NCBI GenBank assembly: GCA_003142355.1
Contig: PLMF01000111.1
Coordinates: forward strand, 1-5,057
Direction: 5' to 3'
DNA length: 5,057 nucleotides
DNA from: Bryobacterales bacterium
GTDB taxonomy: Bacteria > Acidobacteriota > Terriglobia > Bryobacterales > Bryobacteraceae
Below the pieces are notes generated by a model. That model was not told where the DNA came from. It was given only the letters and a program-made list of their open reading frames with translations, and made no database searches. How positions within the stretch are numbered: position 1 is the stretch's first letter; each line of letters opens with the position of its first letter. A program made the translations under genes and the position numbers. Of the stretch, positions 1-5,057 are shown in pieces.

Positions 1-1028
1 TAGCGCCCCGGCTTGTGCGCCGCCACATCCACAAACCGGCCCTTCAGCGGCGCCACGAAAGCGCGCCCGCGCGACGTCAGCACCACGCTGCCGCCGTCCG
101 GCGCGATGTGCGCGGAGGTCGTGTAGTCCATCGGATTCCCGATCCAGTGTTCGCGCAGGTGGTCGAAATCGGAAGATAGCTCGATCGGAATGGCTTTGTC
201 GGCGCCCGAAACAATGTCGTACAGGCGGAGATCGGCGCCCATCTGGTACACGATGCGCCCCTGCCCGAGCGAGGAGTTCTTCAGATCCCATCCCTGGTGC
301 CTGGTGTGCTGTCTCAGGCTCTTTCCGTTCTCGTCCATCGACCACAGGTTCATGGTCCCGTCGCGGTCCGAAAGGAAGTAGACGCGGCCGTTCCACCACA
401 TGGCGTCCTTGCTGGTCCCGGCAAAGTCCGCGGTGAGCGGCGCCGCTTCGCGGCCCGCGACGTATTTCCAGATATGCTGTGCCGTCCCGCCCTGGTACCG
501 CTTGGCGTAGCTGCCCTGGAACGGAAAGCGCGTAAAGAAGAGGGTGGCTCCGGTCCGGTCGTAGCTGCCTTGTGCCGCCTGGCTCAGCGGAACCGGTTCC
601 ACACGGTTCCCGGAATCGATGGTGGCCAGTTGCGTACCGGGCAGCGTCGAGTACCGCCGCGTGGAATAGAGAATCTTGCCGTCGGGGGTCCAGCCCACCA
701 CGTTGGCATTGCCCTCAAAGGTGCGGCGCGATGGCAGTCCGCCCGCGGCCGGCATGGTGTAGACTTCGGTGGGGCCTTCGTAATTCGCCGAAAACGCGAT
801 GGTCTTCCCATCGGGCGAGAACGCGGCGTGCATCTCTTCGCCGGGGTGCGTCGTCAAGCGGCGCGCCGTCCCGCCTTCGATGCCAACTTCCCACAGGTCG
901 CCCTCCGCGGTGAAGACAATGGTTTGGCCGTAGATTGCGGGGAAGCGGTAATACCCGCGGTTTTGCGATTGGGGCCAGCCAGGGGCGGCGAACACCAACA
1001 GGACGAGGCCGAGCAACGAGGAACGCAT
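1..1028 (-). CDS. Tricorn-like S41 family peptidase, N-terminal part (cut by window edge)
   Basis: This is the first 342 codons of a tricorn-type protease; the frame stays open to the left edge, leaving two bases of the next codon. Tricorn enzymes are large (about 1,000 residues or more) serine peptidases that degrade peptides. They carry N-terminal six- and seven-bladed propellers, then a PDZ domain and an S41 catalytic core. Only propeller sequence is visible here, so the catalytic residues cannot be checked. Residues 1-20 form a Sec signal peptide (MRSS, hydrophobic LLGLVLLVFAA, then PGWPQSQ), so the product is exported. Typical tricorn stretches follow: GYYRFPAI (25-32), FTAEGDLWEV (39-48), RRLTTHPGEE (56-65), a PD40-type strand FSPDGKTIAFSANYEGPTEV (70-89), RYQGGTAQHIWKY (177-189), LTADFAGTS (198-206) and SDRDGTMNLWSM (220-231). 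The ATG is preceded by GGAGG four bases upstream. It follows the NHL gene by 90 bases on the same strand. Family call is firm; substrate unknown. Confidence 0.9.
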   Translation of the reverse strand, partial: MRSSLLGLVLLVFAAPGWPQSQNRGYYRFPAIYGQTIVFTAEGDLWEVGIEGGTARRLTTHPGEEMHAAFSPDGKTIAFSANYEGPTEVYTMPAAGGLPSRRTFEGNANVVGWTPDGKILYSTRRYSTLPGTQLATIDSGNRVEPVPLSQAAQGSYDRTGATLFFTRFPFQGSYAKRYQGGTAQHIWKYVAGREAAPLTADFAGTSKDAMWWNGRVYFLSDRDGTMNLWSMDENGKSLRQHTRHQGWDLKNSSLGQGRIVYQMGADLRLYDIVSGADKAIPIELSSDFDHLREHWIGNPMDYTTSAHIAPDGGSVVLTSRGRAFVAPLKGRFVDVAAHKPGR

Positions 1029-1032
1029 GAGA

Positions 1033-1037
1033 CCTCC
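1033..1037 (-). promoter_or_regulatory. Ribosome binding site of the tricorn-like gene
   Basis: GGAGG on the minus strand, four bases before the ATG at 1028-1026. It supports this start, which also places the signal peptide exactly at the N-terminus. Confidence 0.6.
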
Positions 1038-1066
1038 GATCAGCAATATTAGCAGCCCCGCACCGA

Positions 1067-1107
1067 GTGTCGGCACGAGTGCCGACACGGCAGGCATGAG
1101 TGCCTGC
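1067..1107. repeat. Two adjacent hairpins sharing the core GGCAYGAGTGCC
   Basis: The first element is GTGTCGGCAC (1067-1076), central GA, then GTGCCGACAC (1079-1088): a perfect 10-base inverted repeat. The second, starting two bases later, is GCAGGCA (1090-1096), loop TGAG, then TGCCTGC (1101-1107): a perfect 7-base stem. The stems differ at their bases, but both contain GGCA, C or T, then GAGTGCC, so they appear to be two variants of one palindromic unit. They fill about half of the 90-base gap between the NHL gene stop and the tricorn gene start. No T-run follows on either strand, so they are not classical rho-independent terminators. Possible roles are a REP-like dispersed repeat, an mRNA 3'-end stabiliser for the NHL transcript, or an attenuating structure ahead of the tricorn gene. 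Confidence 0.75.
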
Positions 1108-1118
1108 GCCACGTGGCT

Positions 1119-2945
1119 TCAGTTTCCCACGGAGGTGTACAACACTACTTGCGCCCCGATCACGCCGTTCAAACTGAACGACACCGGCACCGCATCGCTG
1201 GCGGGGACGTTCGGCACCACCACGTTGAACTGGTACACACCCACCAGGTCCGGCGCCAATCCCGAGTATTGGAGCGTGGCCAGAGTCGAGCCGAAGTAGA
1301 TCTGCAAGGGCAGCGTCAGGGTAGTGTTACCCGAATAGAGCTGGCCCGCGGGAGTGTTGGGAGTCACGGGACCAAATCCGATGCCAAAAACGATGATGAC
1401 GTCCCCGGGCCTAGCCCGCCGCGAGGCGTATCCCGAAATGGCGCCGGGCGGCGCAACAAAGGTCGCAAAATCGGGAAACAGCGCCCCCAAATCTTGCGCT
1501 CCCCCGATATTCAGATATCCCGGAGCCAACATCCCCGCCGCGGTCGGGTTCACGACGACGGGATATGCAGCGCTGGTTCCGGTCGCCGCGGTCACCGTAA
1601 TCTGCTGCACGCCGGTCGAGACATTCGACGGCACCAGCGCATTCACCTGGCCTGGACTGATGTAGCTGATGAAGGCGGCCTGGCTGCCGATGGTTACTTT
1701 GGTTCCATCGAGGGAAGTGGGAGCATTCACACCGTTGAAGGCGCCGCTCCAATCCCGCGAGTCGGCCGCCAGGTTCGAACCGTAGATCTCGATCCAGGTC
1801 CCCGGCGCAATCGACTTGAAACCTCCGAAGGCACTCGCGGTAACCACTCCGCCGATGGCGGGCGGGGCCGGCGTAAGCAGGCGAATCACGTTGTTCTGGA
1901 CATCCGAGACATAGATGTTACCGGAAGCATCCACCATTACGCCCCGCGGGAACGATAGTTGGGCGCTGGAGGCGGAGCCTCCGTCCCCCACATAACCGGA
2001 ACGGCCGGTGCCGGCCACTGTGGTGATGATGCCAGTCGCCGCCGACACCATGCGAACCCGTTGGTTATTGGTATCCGTGATGTAAATGTCGCCGGCGGCA
2101 TCCACCGCCACGCCGTAAGGGTAATTCAGTTGCGCGCTGGTGGCCGGGCCTCCGTCGCCGCTGGAACCAATGGTACTGTTGCCGGCCACCGTCGTGGTTT
2201 TGGTGATCGAGCCAACTGTCGTCACTTTAAGAATGCGGCTGTTGTTGGTGTCCGCGATGTAAACGTTGCCGGCGGCATCCACCGCCACGCCCTTGGGCGA
2301 CTTCAGTATGAAGCTGCCGGTGGAAAGCGTGGTGATGTAGCCGTTCGACTTCGCCACTATGCGGATGACGTTGTTCCCGCTGTCCGCAATGTATAGGTTG
2401 CCAGCGGCATCCAGTGCGAGGCCCGTAGGGGTGTCGAGCTGCGCGCTGGTGGCGGGGCCATGATCCCCGGTGCCACCCCAACCGAGAGAATTGTTGCCCG
2501 CGTACGTCGTGATCGTGGTACCGGCCACCTTGCGGATCACGTAGTTAGCGGTGTCCGCGATGTAGAGGGTTCCCGAAGAGTCCACCACCACGCCGGAAGG
2601 AAGGTAGAGTTCGGCGCTGGTGGCCGCTGCCGAGTCCCCCAGGTAACCGGCGGTACCGTTGCCGGCCACGGTCGAGATTGTGCCACCCGAGACCTCGCGG
2701 ATCCGGTGGTTGCTGGAGTCGGCGATGTAGAGGTGACCCGAAGAGTCCAGCGCCAGGCCCAAAGGGTTGTTGAGCTGTGCGCCGGTCGCCGCGCCCGCAT
2801 CTCCCGCAAAACCGCCGACAGTGTTGCCGGCGAACGTCGTAATGGTGTATACCGGCGCCGGCGCCTGGCAAAAAGCCGGCACGAAAATGAATGCGACGCC
2901 CATCGCCAGAGCGAAAAAAGTCCGATTGAAGCCGCGGTGTTTCAC
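1119..2945 (-). CDS. Secreted six-bladed NHL-repeat protein with TIGR03437 (Solibacter C-terminal) domain
   Basis: This 608-residue exported protein has a signal peptide at residues 1-28 (KHRGFNR, then hydrophobic FFALAMGVAFIFVPAF, likely cleaved after CQA). The Cys does not fit a lipobox. Six NHL blades follow, at about 35-88, 89-143, 144-202, 203-248, 249-306 and 307-357. Most read TTVAGN, G-GG-ATSAQL, P-GVAVDAAGN-YIADT-N--IR, a pattern that should close into one six-bladed beta-propeller. Residues 363-606 match the TIGR03437 tail: IAPGTWIEIYGSNLA (379-393), ISPGQVNALVP (429-439), RPGDVIIVFGIGFGPVTP (512-529), then FNVVVPNVP and VSFSLNGV. That domain is common in Solibacter-type Acidobacteria and its function is unknown. 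NHL propellers usually bind ligands or proteins, and I see no enzymatic residues. The start is GTG: an in-frame TAA lies directly before it, and a later ATG would cut into the signal peptide. It lies 28 bases after the membrane-protein gene, possibly in one transcript. Confidence 0.9.
   Translation of the reverse strand: MKHRGFNRTFFALAMGVAFIFVPAFCQAPAPVYTITTFAGNTVGGFAGDAGAATGAQLNNPLGLALDSSGHLYIADSSNHRIREVSGGTISTVAGNGTAGYLGDSAAATSAELYLPSGVVVDSSGTLYIADTANYVIRKVAGTTITTYAGNNSLGWGGTGDHGPATSAQLDTPTGLALDAAGNLYIADSGNNVIRIVAKSNGYITTLSTGSFILKSPKGVAVDAAGNVYIADTNNSRILKVTTVGSITKTTTVAGNSTIGSSGDGGPATSAQLNYPYGVAVDAAGDIYITDTNNQRVRMVSAATGIITTVAGTGRSGYVGDGGSASSAQLSFPRGVMVDASGNIYVSDVQNNVIRLLTPAPPAIGGVVTASAFGGFKSIAPGTWIEIYGSNLAADSRDWSGAFNGVNAPTSLDGTKVTIGSQAAFISYISPGQVNALVPSNVSTGVQQITVTAATGTSAAYPVVVNPTAAGMLAPGYLNIGGAQDLGALFPDFATFVAPPGAISGYASRRARPGDVIIVFGIGFGPVTPNTPAGQLYSGNTTLTLPLQIYFGSTLATLQYSGLAPDLVGVYQFNVVVPNVPASDAVPVSFSLNGVIGAQVVLYTSVGN
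2079..2291 (-). repeat. Near-identical DNA segments inside NHL blades 4 and 5
   Basis: Bases 2079-2114 and 2256-2291 are 36-base copies differing at only two positions. They encode GVAVDAAGDIYI (residues 278-289) and GVAVDAAGNVYI (219-230). Other blades carry more diverged versions, for example around 1906-1941 and 2389-2424. The near identity at DNA level suggests recent blade duplication or gene conversion. It is coding sequence, not a separate element. Confidence 0.6.
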
Positions 2946-2952
2946 TTATATG

Positions 2953-2958
2953 ATCTCC
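2953..2958 (-). promoter_or_regulatory. Ribosome binding site that fixes the GTG start of the NHL gene
   Basis: GGAGAT on the minus strand; the GGAG core ends nine bases before the GTG at 2945-2943. Because TAA directly precedes that GTG in frame, this site and the stop together fix the start. Confidence 0.6.
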
Positions 2959-2973
2959 AGTTTCTATCCCCGC

Positions 2974-3378
2974 TCATACCACTTTACTAGCCCGCAACCC
3001 GCTCCATTGTTCCGCCAGCACGATGGAATTGGCCGGGTTCCTGGGGTCGTATTTCACGGAAACCGCGTCGATGGTCGAGAAATCGGGCGGCATTTGCCGC
3101 TTGAGCATCGAAACATCCTGCGATGCGGTGTACTCCACTCCGCGAACGCCGTACGAGTAGAACAGCAGATCGTCGCGAATCTCGACCAGCATGGCGTCGC
3201 TCATTTTGCCGTGGGCCACCAGGGCCGACCGGCGGCGCCGCTCTCGTTCCTCCGGCGCGATGCGGGAACGCTGCCACGCACGATATCCAATGAGTGCTCC
3301 CAGCCCCGCAAGCACAACGGCCAGCGCCAGCAACACTGCCTCCGCGACCACCCATGACAGACCTAGAACACGCGGCAT
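2974..3378 (-). CDS. Small single-pass membrane protein, DUF3592-like
   Basis: This 134-residue protein has one clear transmembrane segment at about residues 8-32 (WVVAEAVLLALAVVLAGLGAL). A very basic stretch follows (YRAWQRSR, then ERERRRR to residue 50). By the positive-inside rule, the C-terminal part should be cytoplasmic. Residues 50-125 resemble the DUF3592 pattern: a short beta-rich domain with an aromatic strand followed by Gly (LLFYSYGVRGVEY, 71-83) and a late V-YDP-NP-NS strand (VSVKYDPRNPANSIV, 106-120). That match is from memory and moderate; the function of DUF3592 is unknown. The ATG at 3378 has no good Shine-Dalgarno sequence. An in-frame TAG lies four codons upstream, so the gene cannot extend further; a GTG at codon 10 is possible but would shorten the segment before the membrane helix. 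It sits 28 bases before the NHL gene. Just upstream lies a transaldolase stump, so the gene may have lost its original 5' context. Confidence 0.75.
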   Translation of the reverse strand: MPRVLGLSWVVAEAVLLALAVVLAGLGALIGYRAWQRSRIAPEERERRRRSALVAHGKMSDAMLVEIRDDLLFYSYGVRGVEYTASQDVSMLKRQMPPDFSTIDAVSVKYDPRNPANSIVLAEQWSGLRASKVV

Positions 3379-3390
3379 TTGAGGAACGGC

Positions 3391-3435
3391 CTACCCGCCT
3401 TCGTCCAGGTTTGCGGTATCGAGAAGAAACTTCAC
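3391..3435 (-). pseudogene. Remnant of a transaldolase/fructose-6-phosphate aldolase gene start
   Basis: On the minus strand, a GTG at 3435-3433 opens a 14-codon frame reading VKFLLDTANLDEGG and ending with TAG. The first 12 residues match the N-terminus of the small transaldolase (TalC/Fsa) family, which typically begins MKFFxDTANLxE; the Asp in DTAN lies on the first barrel strand. A GGAGAG ribosome binding site lies at 3449-3444, eight bases before the GTG. The frame starts 23 bases after the prmA stop, a normal operon spacing. The rest of the roughly 215-residue enzyme is absent: the next gene starts 12 bases after the TAG, and I see no transaldolase sequence elsewhere in the window. The simplest reading is a deletion that left the ribosome binding site and first codons. 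Chance resemblance over 12 residues cannot be excluded, but start codon, frame and ribosome binding site all agree. Confidence 0.55.
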
Positions 3436-3458
3436 GCTCGCAGCTCTCCGGATCACTT

Positions 3459-4256
3459 TCAGTCTACCGCACCATTCGACCCGGCGACCTGGCCCGGTTT
3501 CGGACCCGCCAAGGCGACGATCAGCGCCCAGTTTCTCTTTTGCCGGACCTCGCGCGCGGGCGGCAGCGCAGCCCTCACCTGCTCCACTTCGTGAAGCTCG
3601 AAGCCGCTTGCCAGCAGCACGCCGCCAGGCCGCAGCACGCGCACCAGGTCCGGCGCAAGCCCGACGATGGCCTCCGGGCTGATGTTGGCCACCACCAGGT
3701 CGCACGAGCCGGCCGCGACGGCGTCCACCGATCCGACAAACCCGCCGCCCGCAATTTCCACCGCTACCGGGTCCGTATCGCAGGCATAGACCTTCCCCGC
3801 CCCGAGCAGCCTGGCCGCCCGCGCCAGAATGCCGGAGCCGGTGCCCACATCCAACACGCTCATGCCTGGCTTCAAAAACTCTTCCAGCGCCTCCATCGAC
3901 AATTGCGTAGTTTCATGAACACCCGTGCCGAACGCCATCCCCGGATTGACGGCGATGCGGAACCGTCCCGGCGGCGCGGGATCGTCGCGCCATTCGGGCA
4001 CCAGAAAAAACCGCGCGCCCACCTCCATCGGCTGAAGCAGGTCGCGCGCCGATTGCACCCAGTCGCGCTGCTCCTCCACGCGGAAGCTCGCGCCGGGAAA
4101 GAGACCGAGCAGCGCATCGCGGTTGGCGCCGTCGTCGAAGAACGCGCGCACGCGCCGGGCATCCAGCTCGACAACGCCGGCCGACCGCTGCTCCCACAGC
4201 TCGGCGATCAGCAGGTCGCGATCGTCCGCATCGCATTCGATTTCAAGAGAGAACAT
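3459..4256 (-). CDS. prmA: Ribosomal protein L11 methyltransferase
   Basis: PrmA uses S-adenosylmethionine to methylate amino groups of ribosomal protein L11 in the cytoplasm. The protein is 265 residues from the chosen ATG. The N-terminal part (1 to about 60) is the L11-recognition region. The class I methyltransferase core follows: the PrmA signature VNPGMAFGTGVHETTQLSM (103-121), motif I VLDVGTGSGILARAARLLGA (134-153), the acidic end of strand 2 ACDTDPVAVE (158-167), motif IV DLVVANIS (186-193) and RPGGVLLASGF (209-219). The ATG at 4256 was chosen because MFSLEIECDADD is a natural PrmA start; an in-frame TTG at 4340 would add 28 low-complexity residues reaching to within 20 bases of the divergent gene. 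No clear Shine-Dalgarno sequence precedes the ATG. The stretch between the DTDP and DLVVANI motifs is about a dozen residues shorter than I recall for E. coli PrmA, explaining most of the smaller size. It is divergent from the aldolase gene and is first of the minus-strand cluster. Confidence 0.93.
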   Translation of the reverse strand: MFSLEIECDADDRDLLIAELWEQRSAGVVELDARRVRAFFDDGANRDALLGLFPGASFRVEEQRDWVQSARDLLQPMEVGARFFLVPEWRDDPAPPGRFRIAVNPGMAFGTGVHETTQLSMEALEEFLKPGMSVLDVGTGSGILARAARLLGAGKVYACDTDPVAVEIAGGGFVGSVDAVAAGSCDLVVANISPEAIVGLAPDLVRVLRPGGVLLASGFELHEVEQVRAALPPAREVRQKRNWALIVALAGPKPGQVAGSNGAVD

Positions 4257-4313
4257 TGTTATCGTAGAATTAGCCCTTAGCAGGGCGGCATCACGCCTCT
4301 GGCGCAGCGACCC

Positions 4314-4328
4314 CGCTCCATTGGAGCG
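4314..4328. promoter_or_regulatory. Perfect inverted repeat in the divergent intergenic region, possible operator
   Basis: CGCTCCA (4314-4320), central T, TGGAGCG (4322-4328). It lies 31 bases before the aldolase ATG and 57 bases upstream of the prmA ATG, so a bound dimeric regulator could affect either gene. A weaker 5-base stem, GCCCT-TAGC-AGGGC, lies at 4273-4286. No regulator gene is visible in the window, and I could not place convincing -35/-10 boxes for either direction. A 7-base arm can arise by chance in GC-rich DNA. Confidence 0.3.
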
Positions 4329-4359
4329 AGTCACGGTCAAGACTTGTTACCGGAGAACA

Positions 4360-5057
4360 ATGAAGCTACAAGGTATTTTCCCACCAATCGCGACACCGTT
4401 TGATCACAACGGCGATATTTACCCGGCCAAGGTGCGGCACAACGTGGAAAAGTGGAACCGCACCGCGCTCGCCGGCTACGTCGTGATGGGGTCCACCGGC
4501 GAAAGCGTCATGCTCACAGCCGACGAGAAGTACACCATGTGGGAGCTGGTGGCCAAGCACGCCGCGCCGGAAAAACTGCTCATCGCCGGCACCGGCATGG
4601 AGGGCGTACGCGAGACGGTGGCTCTCACCAATCGCGCCGCCGAAATGGGCTACAAAGCCGCCATGGTGCGGACGCCGCATTACTACAAGAACCTGGTCAA
4701 CCGTGCCGACGCCCAGGCGCTCTACTTCCGCGCGGTGGCCGATCAGTCGCGCATCCCACTGATTATTTACAACTGGCCGCAGGCCACCGGCGTGGACATT
4801 CCGGTGGAGGCCGTGGTGGCGCTGTCCGAGCATCCCAACGTCATCGCTATCAAGGAAAGCTCCGGCAACCTGGAAAAGGTGATGCAGATGATCCGCGAAG
4901 TGAAGCACGGCTTCCAGGTGCTGGTGGGCTCCGCGCCGACGCTGTGGCCATCGTTGCTGATGGGCGCATGCGGCGCCATCCTGGCCTATGCCAACGCCGC
5001 ACCGTATTCGGTGATTGCGATCTGGGAGGCCTGGCGCACGCGCGAAGAGGCCGCCGG
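4360..5057 (+). CDS. DapA-superfamily class I aldolase, HOGA1-like (cut by window edge)
   Basis: This is the first 232 codons of a (beta/alpha)8-barrel aldolase of the dihydrodipicolinate synthase/N-acetylneuraminate lyase family, usually about 300 residues; the C-terminus is outside the window. These enzymes form a Schiff base between a lysine and a 2-oxo acid such as pyruvate. Visible motifs are GIFPPIATPF (5-14), the carboxylate-binding loop GSTGES (44-49), TPHYY (105-109), YNWPQATG (137-144) with catalytic Tyr137, and AIKESSGN (163-170) with Schiff-base Lys165. The Tyr-Lys spacing of 28 equals that of E. coli DapA. Ala142 replaces the Arg138 of E. coli DapA that binds aspartate semialdehyde, so lysine-pathway DHDPS activity is unlikely. 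The blocks GIFPPIATPF, DIPVEAVVALSEHPNV and FQVLVGSA look closer to 4-hydroxy-2-oxoglutarate aldolase (HOGA1). The exact substrate cannot be read from sequence. The ATG follows GGAGA, three bases away. It is divergent from prmA. Confidence 0.9.
   Translation, partial: MKLQGIFPPIATPFDHNGDIYPAKVRHNVEKWNRTALAGYVVMGSTGESVMLTADEKYTMWELVAKHAAPEKLLIAGTGMEGVRETVALTNRAAEMGYKAAMVRTPHYYKNLVNRADAQALYFRAVADQSRIPLIIYNWPQATGVDIPVEAVVALSEHPNVIAIKESSGNLEKVMQMIREVKHGFQVLVGSAPTLWPSLLMGACGAILAYANAAPYSVIAIWEAWRTREEAA

Noticed and set aside
297..1052. Long plus-strand open frame opposite the tricorn gene
   Set aside because: It is Arg/Gly/Ala-rich with no recognisable domain and lies wholly opposite a frame with a signal peptide and clear tricorn motifs; GC-rich shadow.
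1067..1107. Rho-independent terminator for the NHL gene
   Set aside because: The stems are strong, but no T-run follows on the minus strand (nor on the plus strand), so only a repeat or stabilising structure is called.
1875..2843. CRISPR array or satellite DNA suggested by regular repeats
   Set aside because: The period of about 140-180 bases is coding, in frame, and matches NHL blades; there are no constant repeats with unique spacers.
1113..2990. Chain of plus-strand open frames with repeated phrases such as RDVNVAGGIHRHA
   Set aside because: The repetition is the antisense reading of the NHL blades on the minus strand, which has the coherent propeller protein.
3294..4280. 328-codon plus-strand open frame opposite prmA
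   Set aside because: No family resemblance and His/Arg-rich shadow composition; the minus strand here encodes an unmistakable PrmA.
3459..4340. Longer PrmA beginning at a TTG at 4340
   Set aside because: The extra 28 residues are not PrmA-like and would fill almost all of the divergent intergenic region; MFSLEIECDADD at 4256 is the natural start.
4321..4349. Sigma-70 promoter for the aldolase (TTGGAG, 17 bases, TTGTTA)
   Set aside because: The -35 box is acceptable, but the -10 candidate matches the consensus at only one position.
4366..4908. 180-codon minus-strand open frame opposite the aldolase
   Set aside because: Antisense shadow of conserved aldolase motifs on the plus strand; no domain of its own.

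Overview
The window is GC-rich bacterial chromosomal DNA, most probably from an acidobacterium of the Solibacter/Bryobacter type. The main evidence is a secreted NHL-propeller protein that ends in the 'Solibacter uncharacterized C-terminal' domain (TIGR03437), which is heavily amplified in that lineage. A secreted tricorn-type S41 peptidase, also frequent in Acidobacteria, fits the same picture. Assignments are by recognition of motifs; no database search was possible.

Layout. Four genes lie on the minus strand, read from right to left: prmA (ribosomal protein L11 methyltransferase, 4256-3459), a small single-pass membrane protein resembling DUF3592 (3378-2974), the secreted six-blade NHL protein with a TIGR03437 tail (2945-1119), and the N-terminal third of a tricorn-like peptidase (1028 to the left edge, incomplete). 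Gaps between them are 80, 28 and 90 bases, so cotranscription of some or all is possible. One gene lies on the plus strand at the right edge: a DapA/HOGA1-superfamily class I aldolase (4360 to the right edge, incomplete). It is divergent from prmA across a 103-base intergenic region that carries a short perfect inverted repeat.

How the genes fit together. No single pathway links them. prmA modifies the ribosome, the aldolase belongs to central or sugar-acid metabolism, and the three left-hand products are envelope or exported proteins. I see no mobile element, CRISPR array, tRNA, rRNA or phage gene, and no convincing new multigene system.

Points most worth a second look: (1) the 80-base gap between prmA and the membrane-protein gene holds a ribosome binding site, a GTG start and 12 codons reading VKFLLDTANLDE, the N-terminus of a transaldolase/fructose-6-phosphate aldolase, then two Gly codons and a stop, which looks like the stump of a deleted gene; (2) the gap before the tricorn gene carries two adjacent hairpins sharing the core GGCAYGAGTGCC, likely members of a dispersed repeat family; (3) the aldolase has the family's Tyr and Lys but Ala where true dihydrodipicolinate synthase has its substrate-binding Arg.
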